A stretch of DNA of 8,315 nucleotides from Methanomicrobiales archaeon (GTDB lineage Archaea > Halobacteriota > Methanomicrobia > Methanomicrobiales > Methanoculleaceae), in NCBI GenBank assembly GCA_012797575.1, contig JAAZOW010000121.1:1-8315 (forward strand), in the 5' to 3' direction. The translations under genes and the position numbers were made by a program. Position 1 is the stretch's first letter; each line of letters starts with the position of its first letter. This document shows, piece after piece, positions 1 to 6,559 of the stretch. The notes under the pieces are model-generated. The model saw only the letters and a list, made by a program, of their open reading frames with translations. It was not told the origin of the DNA and did no database searches.

Positions 1-83
1 AGCGTGCTATTTTTGTGAGTTATTGTCAGAAAGAGGGTGGAGGAAAGCAAGCTTTCAAAATTAACCTGACGCCGATGATACCT

Positions 84-101
84 TGTTAGACTGTTCTAAC
101 A
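84..101. repeat. 7-bp perfect inverted repeat with 4-base spacer
   Basis: TGTTAGA and TCTAACA form perfect 7-base arms around CTGT. The repeat sits just upstream of an AT-rich, TATA-containing block. It could be a regulator-binding site for the DUF432/MscS unit or part of the 3' end of a gene lying left of the window. Sequence alone does not separate these options. Confidence 0.35.
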
Positions 102-120
102 CTCTACACTAGAGATTTTT
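102..120 (+). terminator. Possible terminator of an upstream gene (small hairpin plus T tract)
   Basis: CTCTA and TAGAG (5-base arms, 3-base loop, 102-114) are followed by T5 at 116-120. Two further T5 tracts follow at 135-139 and 145-149. Archaeal RNA polymerase terminates mainly on oligo-T, so a serial T-tract terminator for a gene entering from the left is plausible. No coding region is visible in the first 100 bases, and the same block could equally be promoter DNA. Confidence 0.3.
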
Positions 121-150
121 ATAAAATTTCTATATTTTTGCATATTTTTA
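116..150 (+). promoter_or_regulatory. AT-rich promoter candidate for the DUF432/MscS unit
   Basis: TTTATAAA at 118-125 resembles the archaeal TATA box, and further A/T-only runs follow to about 155. If this is the TATA element, transcription would begin near 150 and leave a leader of about 110 bases before the ATG at 259. The GC-rich leader (about 176-210) contains several short self-complementary stretches. No closer convincing TATA element and no Shine-Dalgarno sequence are seen directly before the ATG, so the real start of transcription is uncertain. Confidence 0.35.
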
Positions 151-258
151 AAAACAAAACCCCATTATGGATATTCCCGGTCGGGTGCAGGGACGCGGGA
201 CCCGGCGCCAGGTATCATTCACATACGTTGATGCTTGAGCACCTGCAGACCACATTAG

Positions 259-966
259 ATGTTTGGACAGTACAATGATACTTTTCATTGCGAAACTGAC
301 GGCATTCTGGTTGAGATTGAGCGGATTGACGATCTCCTGGCGTATCGGAGGGGGTGCGAAGGGCAGACGTTTGAGCGGACCGTGGTCTCAGAGACAGGAA
401 GTATCCTGATCAACCCGGTGGAGCCGGTCAACCTTCCAAAGGATATCACGAGCTTCCTGCAGATGGAGTTTCCCCCGATGTTCATCGAACCCGGCGCCTC
501 CCGATCGATCTATCTGAAGTTCCCCGTTGAGATCGGTGTCTTTCTGGTGTCTGAGAAAGGCACCGAGATACTGGACGTCTTTGGATCCGGCACCCAGAAG
601 TATACGCTCTACGGCTCGCCAGATGGCGGGATCATCGCCCGCTGGTACCATAGCACAGTATATCCTGATATCCCTCAGGTTGAGCGATTCAGAGAAGGAG
701 TGATGAATCTCACCATCCAGAACGCATCCAGTGAATGGGCCGAAGTCTCATGCGCCGTCTTTAGGAGTGCCGATACAAAGATCTTCTACAACGACGATAT
801 CGTGGCGACCAGCGCTACGATGAAGATCGTCAGCCCGACCATAGCGGAGACCGACTTCATCGACGCCCCGCTCATTCCAGGGATGACGAGATCCATTGAG
901 CTCTATACAGCGCGAAAGATCGGGGTGATCAGCCGGGGATATCTCATGGAGTGGGGGTTGTCGTGA
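259..966 (+). CDS. DUF432 family protein of unknown function, linked to MscS
   Basis: This is a 235-residue soluble protein with no signal peptide and no membrane segment. It resembles the archaeal DUF432 family; the recognition is from memory of the conserved block around residues 47-65 (ILINPVEPVNLP) and of its genomic setting, and no biochemical function is known to me. The protein alternates hydrophobic and polar residues throughout and is probably beta-rich. A 17-residue pattern, PGxxRSIxLxxxxxIGV, occurs twice, at 78-94 and 207-223, which suggests an internal duplication. The ATG is preceded directly by an in-frame TAG (256-258), so no earlier start exists; no Shine-Dalgarno sequence is evident. 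Its TGA shares one base with the ATG of the following MscS gene, so the two are almost certainly co-transcribed and translationally coupled. A role in channel modulation is inference. Confidence 0.8.
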   Translation: MFGQYNDTFHCETDGILVEIERIDDLLAYRRGCEGQTFERTVVSETGSILINPVEPVNLPKDITSFLQMEFPPMFIEPGASRSIYLKFPVEIGVFLVSEKGTEILDVFGSGTQKYTLYGSPDGGIIARWYHSTVYPDIPQVERFREGVMNLTIQNASSEWAEVSCAVFRSADTKIFYNDDIVATSATMKIVSPTIAETDFIDAPLIPGMTRSIELYTARKIGVISRGYLMEWGLS

Positions 967-1781
967 TGTTTGATATAGTCGCTGCCCTGGGGACACCCAT
1001 CGGCATCGGCACCATCACCATCGGTGATATCCTGTGGTTTTCCGGTATCATCGTCGCTGGCGTTATAGTCGCAGAGATTGTCACGGTGAACGTCAGAAGG
1101 GCTCTTACTGATCGGTTATCCACAAACGAGCGTGAGCTCTTTGCGAAAGTGATCTACTACATCATCGTGCTTTGGGCAGTCGCCATCGCCCTCCCGTACC
1201 TCAACATCAACCTCTCCGGCCTCCTGGTGGCTGGAGGCATCGTCGGTCTCGTCATAGGATTTGCCAGCCAGAGCGTCGTCTCAAACCTCGTCTCCGGACT
1301 CTTCCTTACGTTTGAGCACCCGATCAAGATCGGCGACACCATCAACGTCGCGGGCATCAACGGCACCGTCGAAGACGTCAGGATCCTCTCAACCATCGTG
1401 AGGACGTACGATGGGATCTATACCCGGATCCCGAATGAGAAGGTCTTCACCTCGAACATCACCAACTATGTCCATAACGCTGCCAGGCGGTTTGAGTACA
1501 GTATCAGGATCAGCTACGAGGACGATATGAATGAGGCGATCAGGATCGCAGAGGAGATCATCGCGACCCATCCGTTTGCGCTGAGAAACCCGGCTCCATC
1601 GGTCTTTGTCAGCAGCCTCGGAGAGAACGGCATCAACCTGACCGCCTACGTCTGGGCGCCAGCCCGGAACTGGTGGGAGGTCAGGATCGATCTGTTCCAG
1701 AAGATTGTGAAAGGACTCGGGGAGAGCGGTATCAGGGTGCCCCACCCACAGAGGGTGGTCAGGTTTGCGGATGAACCCTAG
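966..1781 (+). CDS. Small-conductance mechanosensitive channel, MscS family
   Basis: The 271-residue product is a membrane channel expected to open on membrane tension and release solutes during osmotic downshock. Three hydrophobic segments lie at about 20-41, 60-78 and 83-115, matching the three-helix core of the E. coli channel (286 residues). The third carries the Gly/Ala-rich pore helix (AGGIVGLVIGFASQS) followed by SNLVSG. Aligned by eye with E. coli MscS, the gate leucines 105 and 109 correspond to L95 and F99, and the kink glycine 113 to S103. The cytoplasmic beta domain follows, with GDTINVAGINGTVEDV at 123-138 and IPNEKV at 155-160, then the alpha/beta C-terminal domain. An in-frame GTG lies at 951, but the ATG at 966 overlaps the preceding stop as TGATG and has a G-rich stretch 952-957 upstream, so I chose it. 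Confidence 0.93.
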   Translation: MFDIVAALGTPIGIGTITIGDILWFSGIIVAGVIVAEIVTVNVRRALTDRLSTNERELFAKVIYYIIVLWAVAIALPYLNINLSGLLVAGGIVGLVIGFASQSVVSNLVSGLFLTFEHPIKIGDTINVAGINGTVEDVRILSTIVRTYDGIYTRIPNEKVFTSNITNYVHNAARRFEYSIRISYEDDMNEAIRIAEEIIATHPFALRNPAPSVFVSSLGENGINLTAYVWAPARNWWEVRIDLFQKIVKGLGESGIRVPHPQRVVRFADEP

Positions 1782-1834
1782 ACTGCAGCCAACGACGCCG
1801 AACGGGGTAGGGCAGGGGGAGAGTAGCCTCCTCG

Positions 1835-2497
1835 TTATAGCCGGTGCACCTTTCCAGCGCCTCCTGGCCGAAAGGTCTCAGGGTATCTCTCCTCAATCTC
1901 CCTGATCTTGTCGGTACAGTGCGATGCCGAGATGTAGGCCACCCCGGCGAGGGCATCGATATCCTCAGCGGTGACGGTATGAAGGCCGCCGATGAGGCCC
2001 CATACCGGCCCCTCCCGGGAGACCCGGTCGATGATCCGGCTGATATGCGGGTGAGCACATCCGGTGACGATCAGGAGACCGCCCGGAACAGTGACCACGA
2101 GCGACTGCTCCCGGACGTCGTTCTCGAGCGGGCCGGTCACGGCGATGCCACTCAGTATATCAGTCCATGTATCGACGATCGTGGGGGCAGCGTACTCCCG
2201 GATCAGCCCGAGCGTCTCCTCTGAGAAAACATCATGGACAAAGACCTCTATCGACGGATTTGCGGCAAGGATCGCCTGGATCCCCCCGGTGTGGTCCCAG
2301 TGGTCGTGGGAGAGTACAAGGTGCCGGACATCAGCAGGACTGATCCCGAGCTCCTGCATATTCGCTAACAGTACGGATCCTTTTGCCCCGGTATCAAAGA
2401 GCAACCCTGCTTCGTGGATGTAGCAGGAAAATCCCCAGTCGGGGATGAGATCTCGCCGGTAGGGGATGTTGTTGTAGATTTCAGTGAGGGTGGGCAT
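1835..2497 (-). CDS. MBL-fold metallo-hydrolase, COG1237 type
   Basis: This 220-residue cytoplasmic protein has the metallo-beta-lactamase fold. The metal-binding HxHxDH motif is at 64-69 (SHDHWDH), with further candidate ligands H149 in TGCAH, H173 in GGLH and H193 in SASHC. The beginning (TEIYNN, DWGFSCYI) and LFDTGA at 33-38 match the group often annotated as 7,8-dihydropterin-6-methyl-4-(beta-D-ribofuranosyl)aminobenzene-5'-phosphate synthase (COG1237). That label links to methanopterin chemistry but is poorly supported for most members, so the substrate should be treated as unknown. GGAG at 2508-2511 lies 7 bases before a GTG (2500) and 10 before the ATG (2497); the two starts differ by one residue. 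It is convergent with the MscS gene (53 bases between stops) and lies downstream of the SIMPL gene on the same strand. Confidence 0.88.
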   Translation of the reverse strand: MPTLTEIYNNIPYRRDLIPDWGFSCYIHEAGLLFDTGAKGSVLLANMQELGISPADVRHLVLSHDHWDHTGGIQAILAANPSIEVFVHDVFSEETLGLIREYAAPTIVDTWTDILSGIAVTGPLENDVREQSLVVTVPGGLLIVTGCAHPHISRIIDRVSREGPVWGLIGGLHTVTAEDIDALAGVAYISASHCTDKIREIEERYPETFRPGGAGKVHRL

Positions 2498-2565
2498 CAC
2501 GATCAGACTCCTGCCCTCAGGTCTCGCCTCCTGCAGGATTATGCTTCCCGATGAGGCAATACCAC

Positions 2566-2572
2566 AAAAAAA
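2566..2572 (-). terminator. Oligo-T terminator after the SIMPL gene
   Basis: On the minus strand, seven consecutive T residues begin about 12 bases after the TAA stop (2585-2587), preceded by GGTTCCCC. An oligo-T tract of this kind close behind a stop is the usual archaeal termination signal. It implies that the SIMPL and MBL genes may be separate transcripts despite being only about 87 bases apart. Confidence 0.5.
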
Positions 2573-2584
2573 GGGGAACCGAGA

Positions 2585-3328
2585 TTACGCTATGATGTAC
2601 GTTATAGAGACGCTGGCAGTCACATCGATCTCGCCGACCTCGATCGGGGTCGGGGCGGGGGCTCCACCTGCCATCTCCATGGCCACGTTGTAGCTATCGT
2701 AGCGCATGGGCGCGTAGCTGCCCCCGACGTTGACTTCTTTGACATCGATGATGGCCTTCCCGAGAGCGGCCACGACCACATCCGCATCGCCCCGAGCCTG
2801 CTTCACGGCAGCGGTCAGGGCTTCTGACCGGAACTCCTGCTGTTTTGCGTCGCTCAGGGTCAGCGAGAGCCAATCAACCCGGTTGGCGCCGCTCACGACC
2901 GCCAGATCGATGATCTCACCGGCACGGTCGATGTCGCTGAGCCTGATCTCCAGGGTGTTGACGACCCGGTAGTACTTGGTCTTCGTGATCGTCAGGGGTT
3001 TGTCGTTCTTCTCGGTCACCGGTATGATGGAGTAGCCAGAGGTCTTGATGTCCTTCGCCGGAACCCCGGCGCCTTTGATGGCACTGACCACGGCATCCAT
3101 CTTCTGGGCGTTCTGCTGCTGTGCGACCTTGGCATCGGCATTCTCGGTCTCGACCGCGAGCACGATGATGGCAAGATCGGGTGTGGTCGTCACCTTGCCG
3201 GTGCCGGATACATGGATCACCTTGTCTTTTGATTCTTCAGGCGGCTGGGCGGTGACCCCCCCGATCACCACGGCGCAGAGGATCATAAGGGCGACCGCAA
3301 GAATTGCTGTCTTTCCTCGCATTGGCAT
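2585..3328 (-). CDS. SIMPL domain (DUF541) exported protein
   Basis: The product has 247 residues. A Sec-type signal peptide covers about residues 1-27: basic MPMRGK, a hydrophobic core at 8-25, and likely cleavage after VTA before QPPEE. The cysteine at 18 lies in the core without small residues before it, so it is not a convincing lipobox. The mature part is a SIMPL domain, starting with VSGTGKVTTTPD at about 40-51 and ending with a VGEIDVTASVSITY strand typical of the family. SIMPL proteins (such as E. coli YggE) are exported and have been associated with stress responses, but their molecular role is unresolved. GTGAT (3334-3338) lies five bases before the ATG at 3328; a TTG one codon upstream and a second ATG two codons downstream are alternatives. 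The gene is divergent from the ABC exporter. Confidence 0.9.
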   Translation of the reverse strand: MPMRGKTAILAVALMILCAVVIGGVTAQPPEESKDKVIHVSGTGKVTTTPDLAIIVLAVETENADAKVAQQQNAQKMDAVVSAIKGAGVPAKDIKTSGYSIIPVTEKNDKPLTITKTKYYRVVNTLEIRLSDIDRAGEIIDLAVVSGANRVDWLSLTLSDAKQQEFRSEALTAAVKQARGDADVVVAALGKAIIDVKEVNVGGSYAPMRYDSYNVAMEMAGGAPAPTPIEVGEIDVTASVSITYIIA

Positions 3329-3351
3329 CAATCATCACTTGATTGAGCAAG

Positions 3352-3358
3352 AATAAAT
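3352..3358 (-). promoter_or_regulatory. TATA-like element for the SIMPL gene
   Basis: The minus strand reads ATTTATT here, centred about 27 bases before the ATG at 3328. With the usual archaeal spacing this would place transcription start at or just before the start codon, giving a very short leader. That leaves little room for the GTGAT Shine-Dalgarno candidate, so either the element or the Shine-Dalgarno sequence may be fortuitous. Confidence 0.35.
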
Positions 3359-3368
3359 GTCTTGCTTT

Positions 3369-3390
3369 AGCTACGAAGTTTTTCGTAGCT
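3369..3390. repeat. Perfect 9-bp inverted repeat between divergent genes
   Basis: AGCTACGAA (3369-3377) and TTCGTAGCT (3382-3390) are exact reverse complements around GTTT. It lies about 41 bases before the SIMPL start codon, just upstream of its TATA candidate, and 250 bases before the ABC ATPase start. No T tract of five or more follows it outward in either direction, so an operator or an RNA hairpin fits better than a terminator. The remainder of the intergenic region up to 3639 shows no credible gene. Confidence 0.55.
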
Positions 3391-3639
3391 TTGCTGAGTG
3401 GATCTGCGAAGATCTACCGATTCCAGCTTCCATAACCCAAACCGGGCCTGGTCGCAAGCGATCTCTGGACAGATCATGGGATTTCTCCACAGATTCAGGC
3501 CGCCAACGCTACTGATCGATCGAGGCGATGCTCACCGTCTCCGCCGCAGGGTAGTGTCCGGAAGGGGTGCAGCAGCACCACAGGCCAGGATCGGGGATTT
3601 TTTCACCCTGCAGAATGATAGAGAAGGTGAGCTGGTGCC

Positions 3640-4611
3640 ATGGATGCGATCGAGGTGATTGGACTCACCAAGCGGTTCGGTGATACCGTCGCTGTGAACG
3701 GTATCAACTTCTCGGTGAAGGAGGGGGAGACGTTCGGGTTCCTCGGTCCGAACGGGGCCGGAAAGACCACCACCATCAGGATGCTCACCGGCATGACCCG
3801 CATCACGAGCGGTCGCGCCCTGATCCATGGCCACGATATCGTCAGCGATACCCGGGCTGCGAAGCAGCTGATGGGTATCGTCGCCGAGATCTCGAACGTC
3901 TATGACGAGCTCTCAGCCTGGGACAACGTGGTCTTCGCCGGCAGACTCTATCACCTCAAACGAGTGGATATCCAGAGAAACGCCCGTGATCTCCTTGAGA
4001 CCTTTGAACTCTACGAGCGCCGCCACGACCTTGCGGGGTCGTTTTCGAAGGGGATGAAACGGCGCCTGACGCTTGCTATGGGGCTTGTGAACAGACCAAA
4101 AGTTCTCTTCCTCGATGAACCGACGTCCGGGCTTGACGTTCAGAGCCGGCGGATCATCAGAGACGTCATCCAGGATCTCGCCCGGAAGAACGTCACGGTC
4201 TTCCTGACAACCCACGACATCGAGGAGGCGAACGTCACCTGCGACCGGGTCGCCATCATAAACCGGGGAGTGATCGCGGGCATCGACGCGCCGGAGAAGC
4301 TGAAACAGACCATCGAGAGCCTTCAGTCGGTCGAGGTATCCTTCGATGCTGTAAGGCCCGGTGTCGTAGAGGTGCTCAGGGCGCTCCCGCAGGCCAGCGG
4401 TATCACGAAGGAAGGGGACAAGTTCCGGATCTATACCGCGGATCCGCCAGAGATCCTCGCCTCCCTCTGTGCGCTGGCGCAGGAACAGAACCTGCGCCCC
4501 ATCAGCATCACCACCCGTGGGCCAAGCCTGGAAGAAGTTTTTGTCCGCCTCACAGGGCTTTCCATCGATACGGCAAAAGAGGAGGGAGAGACCGATGCCG
4601 GGCTGGATTGA
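3640..4611 (+). CDS. ABC-2 type exporter, ATP-binding subunit
   Basis: This 323-residue cytoplasmic ATPase powers the permease encoded next to it. Walker A is GPNGAGKT at 36-43, the ABC signature is the FSKGMKRR variant at about 135-142, Walker B is VLFLDEP at 155-161 with catalytic E160, the D-loop is SGLD at 163-166, and the switch histidine is H192 in TTHD. The Q-loop position appears as E83 (GIVAE) rather than Gln, a change I believe recurs in this branch. The C-terminal 100 residues resemble the DUF4162 tail of DrrA-like exporters and end in a typical SLEEVFVRLTG at about 301-311. AAGGTGA at 3624-3630 precedes the ATG by nine bases, and a TGA in frame at 3628 excludes an earlier start. 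The substrate is not predictable. Confidence 0.94.
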   Translation: MDAIEVIGLTKRFGDTVAVNGINFSVKEGETFGFLGPNGAGKTTTIRMLTGMTRITSGRALIHGHDIVSDTRAAKQLMGIVAEISNVYDELSAWDNVVFAGRLYHLKRVDIQRNARDLLETFELYERRHDLAGSFSKGMKRRLTLAMGLVNRPKVLFLDEPTSGLDVQSRRIIRDVIQDLARKNVTVFLTTHDIEEANVTCDRVAIINRGVIAGIDAPEKLKQTIESLQSVEVSFDAVRPGVVEVLRALPQASGITKEGDKFRIYTADPPEILASLCALAQEQNLRPISITTRGPSLEEVFVRLTGLSIDTAKEEGETDAGLD

Positions 4612-5347
4612 AGAGATCCTCTATGACCTTGGTGCTGCATGGGCAATAGCACGAAAGGACATGAAGATCTACTACCTCAAACCCTCCATCCTGGTATCCA
4701 GTCTACTCTTCCCGTTTGTGATGTTCCTCGCCTTCGCCATCGGGAGGGATACCACACCGGAGATTCTGCTCCCCGGTCTCCTTGCCATCACCCTCCTCTT
4801 CAGTGCAACCTCCATTGGACCGGTCTCCATACCGATCGAGCGGAGGACGAAGACATTCGACCGTCTCCTCTCTGCCCCGATCTCAGTCCGGGCGATCGTC
4901 CTCGGGGCAAGCCTGAGCGGCGCAATATTCGCATCAGCGATCGGCATTGTTGCGACCGCAGTAGGCCTGATTGTCCTTCGCATAGGAATCATCCACATCG
5001 TAGCGTTCTGTGCTGGGATCGGGCTCACCTCGATCTGTTTCTCGACGATGGGCACGCTCTTTGCTTCATACCGCACAGAGAACGTGGGTGAGGTGATGTC
5101 GCTTCTAAACCTTGTCCGCCTGCCTCTCCTCTTCATCAGCGGGGTCTTCATCCCGATCGCAAGCATGCCGGCATGGGGGTTGAGCATCGCCCGCTTCTCA
5201 CCCCTCACGTACGCCCATGATCTGATACGCTTTGCGTTCGATGAAACGACCCTCTTCGGCCCGGTCACCGACGTCGCTGTCCTGGTGCTGACACTCATCA
5301 TCTTTCAGGTCGCCGGTGCCCTCCTCTACCAGAGATCCCGGGAGTGA
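4595..5347 (+). CDS. ABC-2 type exporter, permease subunit
   Basis: The product is a 250-residue integral membrane protein forming the transport channel with the preceding ATPase. About six hydrophobic segments are visible, near 31-50, 56-78, 99-128, 132-157, 168-190 and 225-246. The stretch FISGVFIPIASMP at 180-192 is the characteristic late motif of ABC-2 permeases, and the RKDMKIYYLKP region at 20-30 is the usual amphipathic N-terminal lead-in. GGAGGGAG at 4581-4588 lies six bases before the ATG, so I prefer this start over the longer open frame that begins at 4469 inside the ATPase gene. The gene overlaps the ATPase by 17 bases, indicating tight co-expression. Drug, lipid or polysaccharide export are all possible. 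Confidence 0.92.
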   Translation: MPGWIEEILYDLGAAWAIARKDMKIYYLKPSILVSSLLFPFVMFLAFAIGRDTTPEILLPGLLAITLLFSATSIGPVSIPIERRTKTFDRLLSAPISVRAIVLGASLSGAIFASAIGIVATAVGLIVLRIGIIHIVAFCAGIGLTSICFSTMGTLFASYRTENVGEVMSLLNLVRLPLLFISGVFIPIASMPAWGLSIARFSPLTYAHDLIRFAFDETTLFGPVTDVAVLVLTLIIFQVAGALLYQRSRE

Positions 5348-5379
5348 GCTCTTCCTCGCTCTGCGCACGGGAAGCTCTC

Positions 5380-5400
5380 GGGCGGATCGTCCACCCGCCC
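5380..5400. terminator. GC-rich hairpin after the exporter operon
   Basis: GGGCGG (5380-5385) pairs with CCGCCC (5395-5400) around a 9-base loop, 33 bases after the permease stop, in the 162-base convergent gap between the exporter and the zinc-ribbon gene. There is no T tract beside it, so its role as a terminator is weak. I see no gene in this gap. Confidence 0.25.
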
Positions 5401-5509
5401 CGGCCCTTCCCTCTCTCCGGCGCCAATTCAGGTGATCTACCGGGTTAGTGCCATTGCTCCACGCTCCTCGCCCCCCCGCGAAGACTGTGAGAAACTCCGG
5501 GCCTCCCTG

Positions 5510-5677
5510 TCACCGCAGCCTGCAGGCCTCATCGTAAGATTTTTTACACTCCGGGCAGAGAACCCGCGCCTTCCTCAGGTCCGGGAACGTCTCCTCGGTG
5601 ATCTCGTCACAGGCCGCCCCGCATATCTCACACCAGTACTCGCGCGTCTCCTCTTTCCCCTTACCTTTCCCTCTCAT
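5510..5677 (-). CDS. Small double-CxxC zinc-ribbon protein
   Basis: The product is 55 residues. A basic Gly/Lys N terminus (2-8) is followed by C16-x-x-C19 and C41-x-x-C44, the layout of a zinc ribbon that binds one zinc with four cysteines; C23 and C52 are extra. Between the pairs lies an acidic, helix-like stretch. I do not recognise a named family. The open frame extends 12 codons upstream to 5713, but the ATG at 5677 has GGAGATGA four bases before it and overlaps the stop of the dehydrogenase gene as ATGA, so I chose it. Coupled translation with the dehydrogenase suggests linked function, perhaps as a small metal-binding or protein/nucleic-acid-binding partner; this is inference. Confidence 0.75.
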   Translation of the reverse strand: MRGKGKGKEETREYWCEICGAACDEITEETFPDLRKARVLCPECKKSYDEACRLR

Positions 5678-6528
5678 ACAGTCATCTCCTGTCTCCTGCT
5701 CTTCACACTCCACCCCTCGATCCCGGTAAGATCGAGCCCCATCTCCCAGAACCGCTCCCTGACCACCGGGTCAAGGGCAAGGGGAGAGGGATGGGTCCAC
5801 CGGGTCGCCTCGAAGTATTTACCGTTCACCATGCTGACATCGGGGGATGTGGCAAGGTGGACCTCCACCTCCGCCCCCCGCTCCGGCGGGGCGGCTCCAG
5901 CTCCGCTGGTATAGGCGCGGAGCAGTTTGGTATCGATCACCCCCGGGTGGAGGCAGTTTGCCGTCATACTCGTCCCCTCAAGCATCCGGGCAAGCCCGCC
6001 GGTGAAGGCGATGACGCCGAGTTTTGATACGGCATAAGCGCCGTAAGCGTCGTAATCGTCAAACTCCGGGAGGTTCTCCCAGTCGACCGATCGCACGCTC
6101 CGATGTGCGATCGATGCGACATTGACGATCCTCGCCCGACCGCTCGCGGAGAGGTATGGAATCAGATCGTGGGTGAGCAGGAACTGCGCTACGTAGTTTG
6201 TGGCAAACGTCATCTCGATCCCGCCGGGTGCAGTCTTTCGTTCCGGCATATAGACCCCGGCGTTGTTGATGAGCACATCGAGGTGGTCATACGCCTCACC
6301 GATCTCCTCCGCAAGACCACGGACCTGCTCCTGCACCGAGAGATCGGCTATGAAGAGCGCCAGGCGATCGGAACCGGTGGCCTCCTCCAGCTCTTCAAGG
6401 ACGGTGCGCCCCTTTCCCCGGTCTCTGCCGTGGAGTAGCACGTGATGACCCTGCCGGGCCAGGGCACGTGCGGTCGCTTTCCCGATCCCATCCGTCGAGC
6501 CCGTGACCAGGATGGTCTGCTCTGCCAT
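5674..6528 (-). CDS. Short-chain dehydrogenase/reductase (SDR), NADP-type
   Basis: This 284-residue cytoplasmic oxidoreductase has all classical SDR marks: TGSTDGIG nucleotide-binding motif at 9-16, D62 after the third strand (ADLS), NNAG at 88-91, N111, catalytic S139, and Y165-x-x-x-K169. HPG at 194-196 is the usual PG turn. R35 in HGRD after the second strand favours NADP(H) over NAD(H). The overall pattern is closest to the retinol dehydrogenase/WWOX-like SDR group, but the substrate cannot be read from sequence. The frame is open to 6717, yet SDR homology begins only at MAEQTILVTG, so the ATG at 6528 is chosen; no Shine-Dalgarno is visible and a TATA-like element sits about 27 bases upstream, consistent with a leaderless mRNA. 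Its TGA overlaps the zinc-ribbon start. Confidence 0.93.
   Translation of the reverse strand: MAEQTILVTGSTDGIGKATARALARQGHHVLLHGRDRGKGRTVLEELEEATGSDRLALFIADLSVQEQVRGLAEEIGEAYDHLDVLINNAGVYMPERKTAPGGIEMTFATNYVAQFLLTHDLIPYLSASGRARIVNVASIAHRSVRSVDWENLPEFDDYDAYGAYAVSKLGVIAFTGGLARMLEGTSMTANCLHPGVIDTKLLRAYTSGAGAAPPERGAEVEVHLATSPDVSMVNGKYFEATRWTHPSPLALDPVVRERFWEMGLDLTGIEGWSVKSRRQEMTV
5682..5689 (-). promoter_or_regulatory. Shine-Dalgarno site of the zinc-ribbon gene
   Basis: GGAGATGA matches seven of eight bases of GGAGGTGA and lies four bases before the ATG at 5677, inside the end of the dehydrogenase gene. It decides the start of the zinc-ribbon gene and supports that this short frame is truly translated. 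Confidence 0.65.
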
Positions 6529-6550
6529 ACAGTCCGGATGCACGCCATCC

Positions 6551-6559
6551 CTATTTGAA
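6551..6559 (-). promoter_or_regulatory. TATA-like element for the SDR gene
   Basis: The minus strand reads TTCAAATAG, centred about 27 bases before the ATG at 6528. That is the canonical distance from TATA centre to transcription start in archaea, so the mRNA would begin at the start codon. The lack of a Shine-Dalgarno sequence agrees with this. Confidence 0.4.

Noticed and set aside
231..278. 15-codon frame (MLEHLQTTLDVWTVQ) overlapping the DUF432 start, possible leader peptide
   Set aside because: No Shine-Dalgarno sequence precedes it and there is no attenuator-like codon run; short frames like this occur by chance.
1782..1834. Convergent gap between MscS and the MBL gene as terminator
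   Set aside because: It is G-rich with no T tract and no clear hairpin on either strand.
3398..3658. 86-codon plus-strand open frame before the ABC ATPase
   Set aside because: It overlaps the ATPase start out of frame, is Arg-rich, shows no motif, and has no Shine-Dalgarno at its start.
4469..4594. 42-codon N-terminal extension of the ABC permease frame
   Set aside because: It lies wholly inside the ATPase gene, while the ATG at 4595 has a strong Shine-Dalgarno sequence.
4672..5301. 209-codon minus-strand open frame opposite the ABC permease
   Set aside because: Arg- and Met-rich translation without motifs; antisense to an obvious permease.
5432..5914. 160-codon plus-strand open frame across the convergent gap and the zinc-ribbon/SDR 3' ends
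   Set aside because: It runs opposite two supported genes, has low-complexity Pro/Arg/Ser composition and no domain.
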